Part shown: positions 33,633 through 44,471 of the stretch, one piece after another
How the letters are laid out: each line of letters starts with the position of its first letter
Position numbering within the stretch: position 1 is the stretch's first letter
NCBI RefSeq assembly: GCF_000218685.1
Contig: NW_006763290.1
Location: forward strand, 5,234,908-5,298,907
Direction of reading: 5' to 3'
Length of the DNA: 64,000 bases
DNA from: Serpula lacrymans var. lacrymans S7.9
Taxonomy: Eukaryota; Basidiomycota; Agaricomycetes; Boletales; Serpulaceae
The notes under the pieces: generated by a model
Seen by the model: the letters and a program-made list of their open reading frames with translations, nothing else
What the model was told of the DNA's origin: nothing
The model's database searches: none
Position numbers and translations under genes: made by a program

Positions 33633-35156
33633 TCACCGACTCAAATCAAGCGTCGAGCCCGTCTGTGACCATAGCCGCTCAGACATGACCGCTTGCGGCC
33701 ACTGCGAGAGGAGACTCGAGCCTCGACCGGGGTTCATGGCGGCGGGCGGCGCAGAGCCGCGCGTGAACATGGGCGGTCGACGGGGTTGGATGCGCATCCC
33801 GCCGCCGCCGGGTGGGATGTCGACGACGCGTTGGAGGGGGACGCCGTTCCCGAGATGTTGTTGCTGCTGCTGCTGCTGCTGCTGAAATTGGCTCTGACTC
33901 TGGTTCTGGTTCTGGTTCCGGTCTTGCATCCCGCCGCCATTCCCGCCGCCCATCATCTCATTCCCACTCTCGGGTCCGTAGGCAGAAGGCATCGTCTGCC
34001 CCCACACATCCCGCTGCTCCCCACTCGCAAACACCATCCCCCCCGCCCCCGCCCTCGCGTCGCCCAACCCCGCCCCCAAGCCCAGCCCCGAGCCCGAGGC
34101 CGATTCGGAGCGCTTGCGCGACGCCAGCGTGGCGTAGACGTACCGCGCGCCGTCGTCCCTCTCCAGGTCGAGGGAGACGCCGTTCTGGGCGAGGGTGGCG
34201 GGGTCGATGCCGAGGAGGCGCCGGAGCTGCTCGTTCTCCCTTTCGAGGCGGGCGATCTCGCATTCGCGCTCGAGGGCCCAGTCGTCCCGCGCGGAGGTGC
34301 AGGCGTCGTCGTCGAGGGCTTGGATGAGGGCGTGGATGTCTTCGAGGGGGGTGTCGTCTGTGCCTTCGTTCCCGCTGACGGTTCCGTCGCCGTTGGGGTG
34401 GGAGGGAGGGGAGGGGGAGGGGTCTTCGCCTGCCATGGAGCGGAGGAGGCTGCGGAGGTGTTTGGAGAGGCGGTGGAGGGCGATGGAGACGTTGGTTTCG
34501 GAGGAGAGGTCGGAGGAGAGGGTTTGGGATTCGCGGGCGAGGAGGAGGGTTTCGTAATGTCGCGTCAATGTCAGCTCGTGCTGCTGTGCGGCCAACTACG
34601 AAGTGAAATTTGAGAGTATTGAGCACAGGACGTTTTGGGGGTGACAGGTATCAAAAAAGGCAGAAACGGAAGGGGCAAGACAAAGAATGAAATGAGACGA
34701 GAGACGTACGGCGTGATTCCGGAATTTGGTCATGATGGTTTCCATTGTGGTTTCGTACTCTTTGAGGAGGAGGCTGAGCTGTTTGTTTTCGTGCAGGAAG
34801 GTTTGGTTCTCTATTATGATCTGAGCGTTCATGCGCTCGAGTTCTGACTCGAAGACCTCTGCAACAGGCGATGTGTCCCCTCCCTCAGTCCATGATCTAC
34901 GGAGGGGGCAGGAAGGACATACCCTTTGAGATATCGGTATTGAATCGCCTCAGCGCAAAACCAGTCCCGCTATGGCTTGCCTGTTCCTACAGAAAGGAGC
35001 TATGAAGCGTCGAAGAGGGCGCCCGGTGACCAGTAAATGCCTCACCTTGAGCACGTCAGCCTGAGACTGCAGCGCATTTGTGAATTTCTGGTTCTGGGCG
35101 AGCTGGTCGCTGAGCTCATGGACGAGCAGCCATACGCGCAAGAGCTCGTTGTCCAT
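33633..35156 (-). CDS. SIKE/FGFR1OP2-family STRIPAK coiled-coil subunit
   Basis: The start [20 protein letters not shown] is at 35156. Exon 2 is [19 protein letters not shown]. Exon 3 is [20 protein letters not shown] then [30 protein letters not shown]. This block ([29 protein letters not shown]) is the signature of SIKE and FGFR1OP2, small coiled-coil subunits of the STRIPAK phosphatase/kinase complex, which in fungi acts in hyphal fusion, septation and fruiting. The long last exon continues [20 protein letters not shown] and [19 protein letters not shown], then a disordered tail with a [10 protein letters not shown] and poly-Gln run, ending [13 protein letters not shown]. Animal SIKE proteins are about 200 residues, so this fungal form has a long added low-complexity C-terminus. 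STRIPAK membership is inferred from homology. Confidence 0.85.
33855..33885. repeat. Trinucleotide CTG/CAG microsatellite encoding poly-Gln
   Basis: A run of TTG/CTG triplets on the plus strand encodes about nine consecutive glutamines in the SIKE-family tail on the minus strand. It is flanked by NQ/SQ repeats and is likely length-polymorphic. Confidence 0.85.
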
Positions 35157-35872
35157 GGCTGATGAATAAGAAAAGTGAGATATGGCTGGCTTTTTTTCCC
35201 AAGAAAAAAAAGTAATGCAGACTTTGGGCGTCAGATACGGTAAGGGCTAAAGACGATATGTGGCTCAAGCTATACGGCAAGCATTTGACAGCCTAATTGG
35301 GAGACGCGACGACGGCCAACTCCACGCCTACCGCTCATTATTTGATAGCAAAAGACGCTGCATTCTGGATCATGTCGTACTATAGCCCTCTAGGATATCT
35401 GACAGCGACGTATATACACGATTTGGCAGGTTACATGGGGCTGTATGCTATCGCAAATGTACTGTATTTGATAAAACACTGAACAGTGTCAGGGTAGGGA
35501 TAGCGTGGGAAAAGCGCCCGCAGCCTTGGATGGGTGCGAGGCGCATTGAGGATTTTCCCTTTTCTCCTACGTTCATCATCTCTTGTCCTGGTCTCCCTCA
35601 GCTTCTGTATAACATCAACATAACACTCGCTTTCTTCACATATTCAGCTCTTTTTTACATCTACTTTTCTTTCGCAACCCGCAGCGCGCATCCAGAGCCA
35701 CTCCCCACACGTTTCTGTTACGCAAAAAAAGATTCGATAATCCCGTTTACTTTCCCGGCCACCTCTTTCGTATCGTCTTTTGCGACTCTTCTTTTTTTTT
35801 TTTTTGCTCCCCAGATATCACTACACACACCATTACCTTTGAGCTTTTTTTGCACCATTTTATACTCTTCCA
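35157..35872. other. Divergent promoter region
   Basis: It separates the SIKE-family gene (minus) from the RRM-like gene (plus). The half next to the plus-strand gene is strongly pyrimidine-rich with a run of T near 35800, a typical leader. No gene is supported here. Confidence 0.5.
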
Positions 35873-36724
35873 ATGTCTGCTTCTACCTCTGGTCTTTCTG
35901 CTTCAGTCACGCGTATCCTGTACCTGACTGGCTTCGCTAAGGAGCTCAAGACAAAGGATATCCAGTCTGCATTCTCAGAGTGGGAGACCGTTGCTGGAGG
36001 CTTCAAGATCAAATGGAGAGATGACACCAGTCTTTTAATTGTTTTCAACGATGCCGCTGTCGGTGAGTCGTATTGTCTTTCTTTGTCCTCAGTAACCTCA
36101 TTTGTTTTATTCAATTACGCGGTGCTTGTTCAAACAGCTAAGCGTGCATATCTCCATACGCTCGCCTTCCCTCCTGCTATACTCTCTGCCGGTTCAGTCA
36201 TCAAACCATACGACGGTCCGGATGCTCAGACCGTCATTCAGACGGTCAACACGCGTGGTCAACACAACAGTAATCCATCTCGCGGACACAATATGCGTGC
36301 GGCCTCGATCTCAGTGTTCCCAAGCCGCAGTGCCAATAACAGCCAGAACGGCAATAATAATTTTCGCAATGGTAATGGACCACACGTGACGACTGGTACT
36401 ATTTCAGAGCACTCACCGAATATGAACGGGCGGGAACCATCACCAACGCTTCCCTCACTGCCTTCTCACCCAACATTGAACGAGCTGATCAATTCGGCGG
36501 TGGGGCGTGAGGACCCGGCGATTTTGCATGCGGAAGGACCCCCGAGGATTGGTGATCCGGGGAAGAGGATGCTGGGAGCTGCGTTGGGTGTGAGACACCC
36601 CGGATTAGGGCCGAGAGGGGTGCACGGTAATGGGATGCATGGAGGGGATAGCCCAAGAGGGGGTGCAGACCTGACACTGAGAGATATGCAGAGGGCTATG
36701 GGTGGTCTGACGGTTGCTGAGTGA
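35873..36724 (+). CDS. RRM-like protein with disordered tail
   Basis: Two exons are joined at GTC G|GTGAGT...AACAG|CT. The N-terminal domain reads TRILYLTGFAKELKTKDIQS, AFSEWETVAGGFKIKWRDDT, SLLIVFNDAAVAKRAYLHTL. This has the order and spacing of an RNA-recognition-motif fold (LYLTGF as strand 1, a helix, KIKWRDDTSLLIVF as strands 2-3, and the second helix AKRAYLHTLAF). Similar folds occur in R3HCC1-like proteins and related fungal proteins in which RNP motifs are degenerate. The rest is Asn/Gly/Ser-rich and disordered, ending in a small helix LTLRDMQRAMGGLTVAE. The start follows a long pyrimidine-rich leader. An RNA-related role is likely from the fold, but the target is unknown. Confidence 0.75.
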   Translation: MSASTSGLSASVTRILYLTGFAKELKTKDIQSAFSEWETVAGGFKIKWRDDTSLLIVFNDAAVGESYCLSLSSVTSFVLFNYAVLVQTAKRAYLHTLAFPPAILSAGSVIKPYDGPDAQTVIQTVNTRGQHNSNPSRGHNMRAASISVFPSRSANNSQNGNNNFRNGNGPHVTTGTISEHSPNMNGREPSPTLPSLPSHPTLNELINSAVGREDPAILHAEGPPRIGDPGKRMLGAALGVRHPGLGPRGVHGNGMHGGDSPRGGADLTLRDMQRAMGGLTVAE

Positions 36725-37567
36725 AGGATTGGATGCTTTCGATGTTTATTTGAGACGGTTATGATACGAGTGGTTTTTTCTGGTGTGGTTATCGGTGTTT
36801 CTGTTGCTGTTGTGCATCTGTTGATGCTTTAATCTGAAGCTGTTATCCTCGGATTGATATCGCGGAGATGGATTGAGCTTTCAGATTGTTCGCCCTTTTC
36901 CAATGTGGATAGCATCCATGGTTGGATTGGTAGGCACGAAGCCACAGTAATAGCAAGCTATCTCTGAGTGATTGATGGGATCGCAGCCTCGACGATGAGG
37001 GGTGTCCCGACAGGAAATCAAGGGTGCATTGAATGTGATAGATGACAGAGGCGATATGGAGTCTTAGTATAGAGAAGATGGAAAGATGGCAAGAAGTAGC
37101 TCCATTAGCTATGGTTCTGATTCAGAGGTATGCGAGCAGCCTGCGGGCCTTGGCATGGATTTACGACAGGGCCGCATCCGTGCTCCACGCTGGCAGATGA
37201 AAATGAAAGGATTTGTGTTAGTTACGGAATGTAGATAATAGTGTAGGATCATGGGATGCGGAGGCAATGGGGATGGGATGTGGGATATACGAGGATATGG
37301 ACCCATGAGGCGTGGTCCCACAGACGCCATCTCCGTGCCCGCTGATTTGCCTGATATATGTCTCTGGCGTCTGCAACATTCTTAAATGTCATATCGCAAC
37401 GTGTTCCAAGCTCCTCTCACCCCATTGTTCTCTTTCAACATGTCGCTATAACCTAACATGCATCGAGGCTGTAGTTTCACTTTTGGACCGCCATGACTAT
37501 AAAGCATTCTCGACACAACCACCACTCTGATCATCCCTTGTCTTATGATCTCTGACGCCAGCCCACA
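36725..37567. other. Intergenic, no supported gene
   Basis: 3' flank of the RRM-like gene and promoter of the next. Only short ORFs without signatures. The last 200 bases are CT-rich. Confidence 0.5.
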
Positions 37568-38959
37568 ATGAACATGCCTGTCTACCGCACCAACACGTTC
37601 TACCACCCTGCCTACCCTTCACAGAGCCAGCCCTCTCCCGCCTCCTCCAGCGGCCAACACAGCCCCCGCTACTTCGCCTACAACAGCCCGCCCACCATAT
37701 CCACATTCCCCCACATGTCCGCCTCCTCGTCCCTCAACACCCCCTCCTCAGCCTCCTCCCTATCCATACTCACCCCCCTCTCCCCGCCCCTCCCCGAGTT
37801 CGCAGACTACTACAAGGACACTCTTCTCGACGAAGACGACATCGAGATGGACGATTCAGAGTCGGACGATGAGGACATCGACTCTGACTTTGCCGACGAC
37901 ATGGACGGCGTGGACGATGGAGGGGCGGCAGGGGGAGTGGACCAGAGTCGTCTGCTGCGCTCCACGTCCTCGTGGCACCAAGAGTCCATGCACTCTTTCG
38001 CCTCCATCTCAGCCCTCGACGGTGCCCTCGGACACTACTCTCGCCCTATCACCACCACCACCGCTGCTAAATCGCACCTCCGCTCTCAAGACATCGACGA
38101 CCGCAAGATGTCCATGTCCGCACCTGGCCATCCCCGAGTGTCCTACCCCTCACTCGATGTTCAGGTGCCGCATGCCCACCAGCAGCAGCAGCAACACCAA
38201 CGACAGCGACAACGGCCCGAGCCCAACAACGCCTACTACACCGTCTCTCGCTCACACCATCCATCCCCGTATCTATACCCCCAACCAGACACCTATACAA
38301 ACATATCCCCATCCTCAACCGCCTTATTCGCCCCTCTTCCTTCTCCCGTTCACAATGTACATCATCCAATGGCCCCACCGTCGACGACGGCCAACTTCTC
38401 AACAAATGCCGTCTCGTCAGCAGCGTCTGCAAATCCGTATCATTCACGTCGTCCCGCAGCAGCACCACAAGCCCCGGTTCCCATATTACAGCCTCAGCCC
38501 ATACGTCCCATCCCGCCCATCCCCCTCTCAGATCTAGCAGCCGCATCCGAAGAAGAACAAGATCGAGATCACACCTCACCCAGAGCCGGCGTTCCCGACC
38601 ACCACCACCACCAAAACAGCCATAATAACCGGCTCATGAAATCCGAGAAATCCCCAGGCCTCTCGCCCCTCTCGCTTCTCTGTCAGCCCGTTAGCGACGC
38701 CGTGCGATATCAGCTCAAGACGATGGGTGATCTTGCCGGGAACACGTCATCGGAGGAGGATGACGAGGAGGATGATGACGAAGATGAGGAGGTGAACGAT
38801 GCCGAGGCGACGTTGGGCGCGTATGTTGGCATCGTATCAGACGACATGATCCTTCCCAGCAGCCAGACGACGGCCTACTTTGACACTCGACTCACGCGCC
38901 CGAATAAAGTGAAACAGTTCCAATGCGATTGCGGGTGCATGGGCGTCTGCTTGGGCTGA
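37568..38959 (+). CDS. Low-complexity protein with acidic stretches and Cys-rich C-terminal tip, 463 aa
   Basis: A single-exon ORF. It begins MNMPVYRTNTFYHPAYPSQS and is rich in Ser, Pro and Gln. Two strongly acidic tracts are present: LLDEDDIEMDDSESDDEDID near residue 88 and SSEEDDEEDDDEDEEVNDAE near 405. Several His/Gln runs lie between them. The end is distinct: TLGAYVGIVSDDMILPSS, then VKQFQCDCGCMGVCLG with four cysteines in CDCGCMGVC spacing. I do not recognise the family. Codon usage is GC-rich at third positions and the frame is free of stops for 1.4 kb, so it is a plausible gene; acidic tracts might suggest a nuclear role. Confidence 0.65.
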   Translation: MNMPVYRTNTFYHPAYPSQSQPSPASSSGQHSPRYFAYNSPPTISTFPHMSASSSLNTPSSASSLSILTPLSPPLPEFADYYKDTLLDEDDIEMDDSESDDEDIDSDFADDMDGVDDGGAAGGVDQSRLLRSTSSWHQESMHSFASISALDGALGHYSRPITTTTAAKSHLRSQDIDDRKMSMSAPGHPRVSYPSLDVQVPHAHQQQQQHQRQRQRPEPNNAYYTVSRSHHPSPYLYPQPDTYTNISPSSTALFAPLPSPVHNVHHPMAPPSTTANFSTNAVSSAASANPYHSRRPAAAPQAPVPILQPQPIRPIPPIPLSDLAAASEEEQDRDHTSPRAGVPDHHHHQNSHNNRLMKSEKSPGLSPLSLLCQPVSDAVRYQLKTMGDLAGNTSSEEDDEEDDDEDEEVNDAEATLGAYVGIVSDDMILPSSQTTAYFDTRLTRPNKVKQFQCDCGCMGVCLG

Positions 38960-39878
38960 GATACGAGTAAATTACTAATTATGCTTCACATATTTTGGGG
39001 GTCTATTGTTTTCTTTTTCTTTCTTTTTCTTTCAAACCACTGGTCAGCATCAGGATCATTCATCACATCGAGGGCAGTATCTACTAGCTAATAGTAGTTC
39101 TTACGGTAGATTCATCATATCATACTATTCATCATGTCAGGAAGCTATTTCAGCCGTAATTCAACAGAATCATTCGCATCATATATCAATCGTCTTGCTT
39201 CTAGTCCAACCAATGCATGAGACCTGCTATACTCGTTTGTCAAAAAGGCACTCCAAACTGATAGGAAAACCAATTACGCCGAGAATTGCTTCATAATGGT
39301 GCGTATAGTAAGACATTATACACGGGACACGAATAGAAGATAAGTAACAGGCAACAAAACATGTGATGCTGATGCCTTCCTCTTAAGAAAGGCATCGTGG
39401 AACCAGAAAATCACAGCTTTTCGCAGCCGTGCAAGGAAACAAAACAAGATATGACTCGGATCGATGATTGATGATGATTCAACATAGTACCAGGAGTGAC
39501 GCGAAAACAGTGGTGCACTTCCCAGACCTGCGGTGCCAAAAAAAGCACCACTCAGGACGGCCGGACACAATGTAACAGAACTGAGGCTGTACTAACTCGA
39601 TCTATTGTGGGGTTTTGAAGCTAAAATAACCGGGATATCGCGGGCGGATGGTATCGCAGTGTATGGATGCGGAGCAAACACGGGGAGAGAGAAGGAAGAG
39701 TCGACAAAAAGACGGAAAGGGGTTCGCTCGATCAATCATTATTTGCCGGTCCATGCTTGCAAAAAATGAAAAATCTCAGGTTTCATAAAATATCATGAGG
39801 CGGCACTATGTCGGGGAACAAAAGGTTGCGTAGAATGACACGTACCAGGGTATTATTATTAGGTGTTTCGGTGAGTGC
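38960..39878. other. Convergent intergenic, no supported gene
   Basis: 3' flanks of two converging genes. A TTTC-type pyrimidine repeat lies near 39006-39030. No coding signature. Confidence 0.5.
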
Positions 39879-41900
39879 TTAAATTCCACCTCCAGCCGAG
39901 CTCGTCCTTATTCTCGCACTTTGGGCACTACACCTCAATCGGCTGTGGCGTTCCAGTTTGATATCCAAACCTTTGATTTGAGTTTGAGAAGGCATGCGGG
40001 AACGAGCCTTGCGGTTCGCATAGATCATCTCGGAAGCGGTGTCATGAGAGACTTCTGTTGTCGCGTCATTATCAGAAATGCTGAGGTTGACAGCATCAGG
40101 CAAAACGGGGCATAACGGCAAGGGCAGAGTCGACCATTTCAGGTCTTCGGCGCCTTGACGAGATGCGGACGAAAGCGGTACCAGCGGAGCGCAGGCAAAG
40201 ATGAAAGATCCACGGACTTGGCGTTTGGGGGTACAAGGAGGTGTAGTTACTTTTCTCGTGCAAGTTTCCATGTCTTCCATGTCAACATCAACCACTGCGG
40301 AATGGTGGGCTCTGGACTCTTCCGTTCCATTTTTATCGTCGCAAAATAGTTTAGAGGGATTCGTTGAAGAAACATAGTGATCGGCCTCCTGTGAGCTTCG
40401 GACGACAGGTGACCCCGAGACGTCGTCCATGAGACATATTCCGCTATCTGATAGAGCAGGGAAGAGATCATCCAAAGAATCAATTCGCAATGGATTGAAA
40501 TCACGCATCTTCCTGTTCTTGCCGGTGTCACCTGGATTGACAGATTTAGCGGCTGCACTGTGCCTGGAGGTAGAATTATTCAAGTTCCCAGTGTCATCGA
40601 AGCCAGAGAAAATCCAGGACCGGAACTCATTTTCCCTAGAAGCCTGAACGTGCCGACCCTGCGATGATTCGACGCGATGGCTACGGGAGCTGCCATAGGG
40701 CGATGAAAGTAGCCTTGCGTAGTAAATTCTCGACTGTTGTTCCATGTATAACTTGTACGTACAGACGGACTCCTGTATGCCATGCACCGGTCCAAGGATA
40801 TCAGAAAGAAAGCGGTAGAATGCCTCACGCTCTCTTTGGACAAGAGGCCTGTGGTCAGGTGAAGGGAACGCGTAGATTTTATAAGCAGGATCTTTTCCGA
40901 ACTCAAAGGGTGCTGCCGATGGGGCTGAGCTCGGTCCTGGACCTTGTATTTCATTCACGTTCTCAAACACAGGCCTAGAATCAAGCTGATAAGTGTGCAA
41001 AATATCGCATGTAGTTTCCGCTGGCACGGGATAAATTTTGTTTTCTGAAAGACTTTCAGCCGATTGCAGGGAGCTGATTTCTTGAACCTCAACTGCGCTG
41101 AGACAGGGATGAATGCTAGGCGGAAGAAAAGGACTGATAGTATAACTTGATTGATTAGATTGACCGAGATCATTTCGGGAAAATATCGTCTCGGTCGACG
41201 GGACTCTTTGCTTCGGAACATTTTTTCTTGGGCGACCAGGTTTACTTTTGGTAATTCCGCGGGGTTTGAGGGGAGTGCCATTGCGGGTGGTATTGCTCAA
41301 AAGGTGCGCAGGGTGACGACGCATTAAAATGGGATCTTTAGGGGGAGCTTGCCTTAAAGGACGAAGGTTCGGCTGGATGATTAAAAGTAGTAGCGGTCAG
41401 GTGAAAATTGATGTGGCAGCATATATCACGCATATATCTACCAGCGATGGCGAGCCAACCATATCCTTGGGGACAACAGCATTACCGTGTTTATCTTCTT
41501 TGACGACTCGTAAACCCTTGCTGTGAAAATAGTCATAGATGTGTCTCCTGTCGATGTTGTAACGCTCTTGAAGCTCCTTTCGGACAGCGAAGGATGGCAT
41601 TTCCGTGTTCCCCGGTGGAATGAGCGCATCCAGATCACGCACAAGGTCCGGTCCAAGTTTGAGAGCAAGGCTTTCCGGATTGACTCTTCGCCTTTGATGA
41701 GTTATATTCAAACCACGAGGAGGAGACGCAGGAATGCCACAAGGCGTCGGCTGTTCTGCTGCGGGGGTATGCGCATTTTCGCGTTGGTTGTTTTGGTTGT
41801 CCTGGGCGGGATCAGGAGAGATGATATCTGAAAAGGCAGGTGTCCTAGAGTCAGAACAGCATGAGGTTGCGCTAAGAAGTGGTTCATGCATGGTTTCCAA
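39879..41900 (-). CDS. Homeodomain-like DNA-binding protein with AT-hook
   Basis: The start METMHEPLLSATSCCSDSR is at 41900. The first exon holds a helical module: LVRDLDALIPPGNTEMPSFA, VRKELQERYNIDRRHIYDYF, HSKGLRVVKED. Its last helix (RRHIYDYFHSKGLR) has the aromatic-aromatic-polar pattern of the homeodomain recognition helix (WFQNRR) but lacks the WFxN core, so it is an atypical homeodomain-like fold. An intron (GTAGAT...CATCCAG) leads to PNLRPLRQAPPKDPILMRRH, and soon after to TKSKPGRPRKNVPK, a canonical AT-hook (GRPRK). The rest (about 450 residues) is mostly disordered with some globular blocks (EREAFYRFLSDILGPVHGI). A nuclear transcription-regulator role is inferred from the paired DNA-binding elements. 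Confidence 0.75.
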
Positions 41901-42324
41901 ATGATGGTCGATATTATGCTGTGGTACTGTATGGGACTAAAGAGGGGCCAATGTGGCGTCCATCAGAATGCGCGCATCAAACATGCACCGCACAGCATGC
42001 TGCCACTGCAGTTTGCTGGTTCGATCTTTTTTCTTGGATTCATATTACAGAGACAATCAGAACAATCAGATGAATGCTAACAGGAATAGCTTTTTTCATC
42101 CGATAACTTTGGGTTATGACTATAATACAAAAAGAAAATTCTTTATCCATCCACACAGTAGGTATCTGATACCGCCAACTTGAATTTGGTACTGTCATCG
42201 ATGCTTGAGTAATCCCATAGTGCTAGGCCAGTGAGATCCGCTTGGATGTTATCTCCCACCCCAACAATAACCCTCCAAAGAGTAAAGCGATAGCTCCGCT
42301 TCAGGATGTGCTGTGAGACGAGCA

Positions 42325-43641
42325 TCAAGTGTGCTTCTTACGAGCGTATACATTTTGTACGTGAACATAGATCGGCGTCTTGGCCTCCATAAGCTCATCC
42401 TGCGCTTTAGCCATGATATCGTCGACAAATTCTTCCGAAAGTCCACCGCTAAGCAGAAGAGGTCGACCAGATCTCATGAAAGCCTGTCGGAGCCTTCAGT
42501 CGAAGGCATCTCTACCATGAGCATTCTACGCACCAATACATCGTCTCTCATAGTTAAACCTATGCCGTTCCAAAACTGTGTGTCTGGGTCATCACCTTCA
42601 AGCCACGGAGAACATGGTATCCACCACTCGCGATAAACCACGTCTTCGAAAGCAGGGTGTTCAGAGACCCATGAATGTAAGTACAGAGACGCATCCGCGC
42701 TGCCTCCACGTTTCTTTACGGCCGCATTAGCAAGGGACATCCACAGGGGAGCCCAGGGTGGTTGTACCGTCCCTGGCGGAGGAGATAATTTTTCTTTGTC
42801 GCGGCCATAAAAGACAAAGGCAAATTCGCTGACGTCAATCAAGCCTCCTGGCCGTAGAATATGACTAATCTTATCTATCAGGTTTTGATAATCTTCGACC
42901 TGCAGTTAATGTATTGAAAAAGTTTGAAAAAGGTTCGTGAAACAGTGACTCTCACTAATGACTTACGCCTGATGATATCAGTTTCGAGTGAACCACATCA
43001 AACTTGCCGTAGAAGTGTTCTAATCCGAAGTTTATGTCATCTACTTCGCTCCTGAAGGAGGAAGGTATCATTTGCGGGCCTTGAGAGACTCATTTTTCTT
43101 CTTCTCACCTACAGTTAGGAGGCATGGACCTAGCGCAGCCGTTAGTTTGTCCCATATGGAATTCAGAGCTACTCATCTGTCTACCTACACTGATTGCATG
43201 GGGATCAGATCAACAGCCACCGCAGTGCATTGCGGAAACTCGCGAGCAACATCCATTATCCTAAAGAAAACGAGCCGTTAGGGGTGTTGGGATTGCGCTC
43301 ATGCAGACCTTACCATATTCCACTTCCACAACCAAGGTCCAGCACGGCCTTGGTGTTGTCTCCGCCGAACGCATCACCTGTCAATATTTCCGCCACTGGA
43401 GGTGGATACCTCCCCATCACTTTACAAAACATTTCGTATTGTTTATCTACACGCTATACGTTTACAGTTGTGCCACAACATACAATAAAACGGACTCACC
43501 AAGACGATCTAACTCCTCAGCGTCTGCGGCTAAACGATAGACTTCTGACTGATTGTTCAGGTCTCTTCCATACTCGTGACGGAATGATTGCGCTGCCTCC
43601 ATTCCAGAGTGGACGGAAGCCACTGGCGGTGCTGAAGACAT
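42325..43641 (-). CDS. SAM-dependent methyltransferase, paralogue A
   Basis: The start MSSAPPVASVHSGMEAAQSF is at 43641, and exon 1 continues RHEYGRDLNNQSEVYRLAAD. After an intron comes DKQYEMFCKVMGRYPPP, then the SAM-binding motif AVLDLGCGSGIW, then IMDVAREFPQCTAVAVD (motif II region). Later exons read GGLIDVSEFAFVFYG, PWAPLWMSLANAAVKKRGGS, VSEHPAFEDVVYREWWIPCS and MRSGRPLLLSGGLSEEFVDD. It ends IYVHVQNVYARKKHT with a stop at 42325. This is the class I methyltransferase family expanded in agarics (LaeA-like in general fold); the substrate is unknown. It shares exon layout and about every block with the gene at 53873-55416. The N-terminus is shorter than that copy. About six introns. Confidence 0.85.
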
Positions 43642-44471
43642 GACGGGAATCGAAAATGACTTTCTTCGACTTTCGGCCAGAAAAATAACTTGGTGTTCTG
43701 TTCCATATATGCGGCAAGGTCCCGAACAACTGCCGCCAACCTAACTAGCCGAGAGGACCCGTGGGAGACGAGTTCCTCGCACTTACACGCGTACGAGATA
43801 TCGCAGGCCACTAGTCTCAATCCAGCGCGATAATCAATACACGAGGGAGTCTCGTCAGACTTATCTTGAAATCCCCCCAAACCAGGTGAGCCTTATCGCT
43901 GCACTCTTACCTTCTATATCACGGATCTCACCTGGCGGCAAATAAGTTGGTGCCGCAAGATCAACTCAAAATGGTTGATTGTTTGTCGTGCGTCTCGACT
44001 AAGACACAAGTAAGCGAATTGAAGCATCGAGGCTGGTCATGGGGTAACAAACAGCGCGCTCGTCCTTGATAGTGACAGGACGATCTGTAGTCAAAATTTC
44101 GACCAAGTGTCATTTCGCGTTTCTCTTAGAGCTGTTTCATTGCCCTTCTTTGTCGAACGACTCACACTTGCTCTGAATATTAATCTGTTCTGCCTCAGCA
44201 CCCCTCCGCCATCAGAGTTTCTGATGGATATCACTTACTCACATTAGCCTGTTATTTGCCCACGTACAGCCAGCTATCGGGAGTGTTTAATACATCCATG
44301 CGAATGAACTGGCTGAATGATTGTTAGCAAGTGTGCTTCGCATGTCAACTCGCTCACCGGAATCTATTGCGGATCTCGGGGACATCGTGCATTACAAACC
44401 GTTATACTTATGCTTGACGCTTTCAGTTGACTCGCTCGTGTGTGAAGGTATATTTTGATTGCCTGCCCTCG
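43642..44471. other. Intergenic, no supported gene
   Basis: Upstream of methyltransferase A and downstream of SKI2. No protein signature and no strong repeat. Confidence 0.5.

Noticed and set aside
33693..34613. 306-codon plus-strand ORF
   Set aside because: Antisense to the GC-rich SIKE-family last exon; composition (Ala/Gly/Val runs, poly-Leu from the CTG repeat) is that of a shadow frame.
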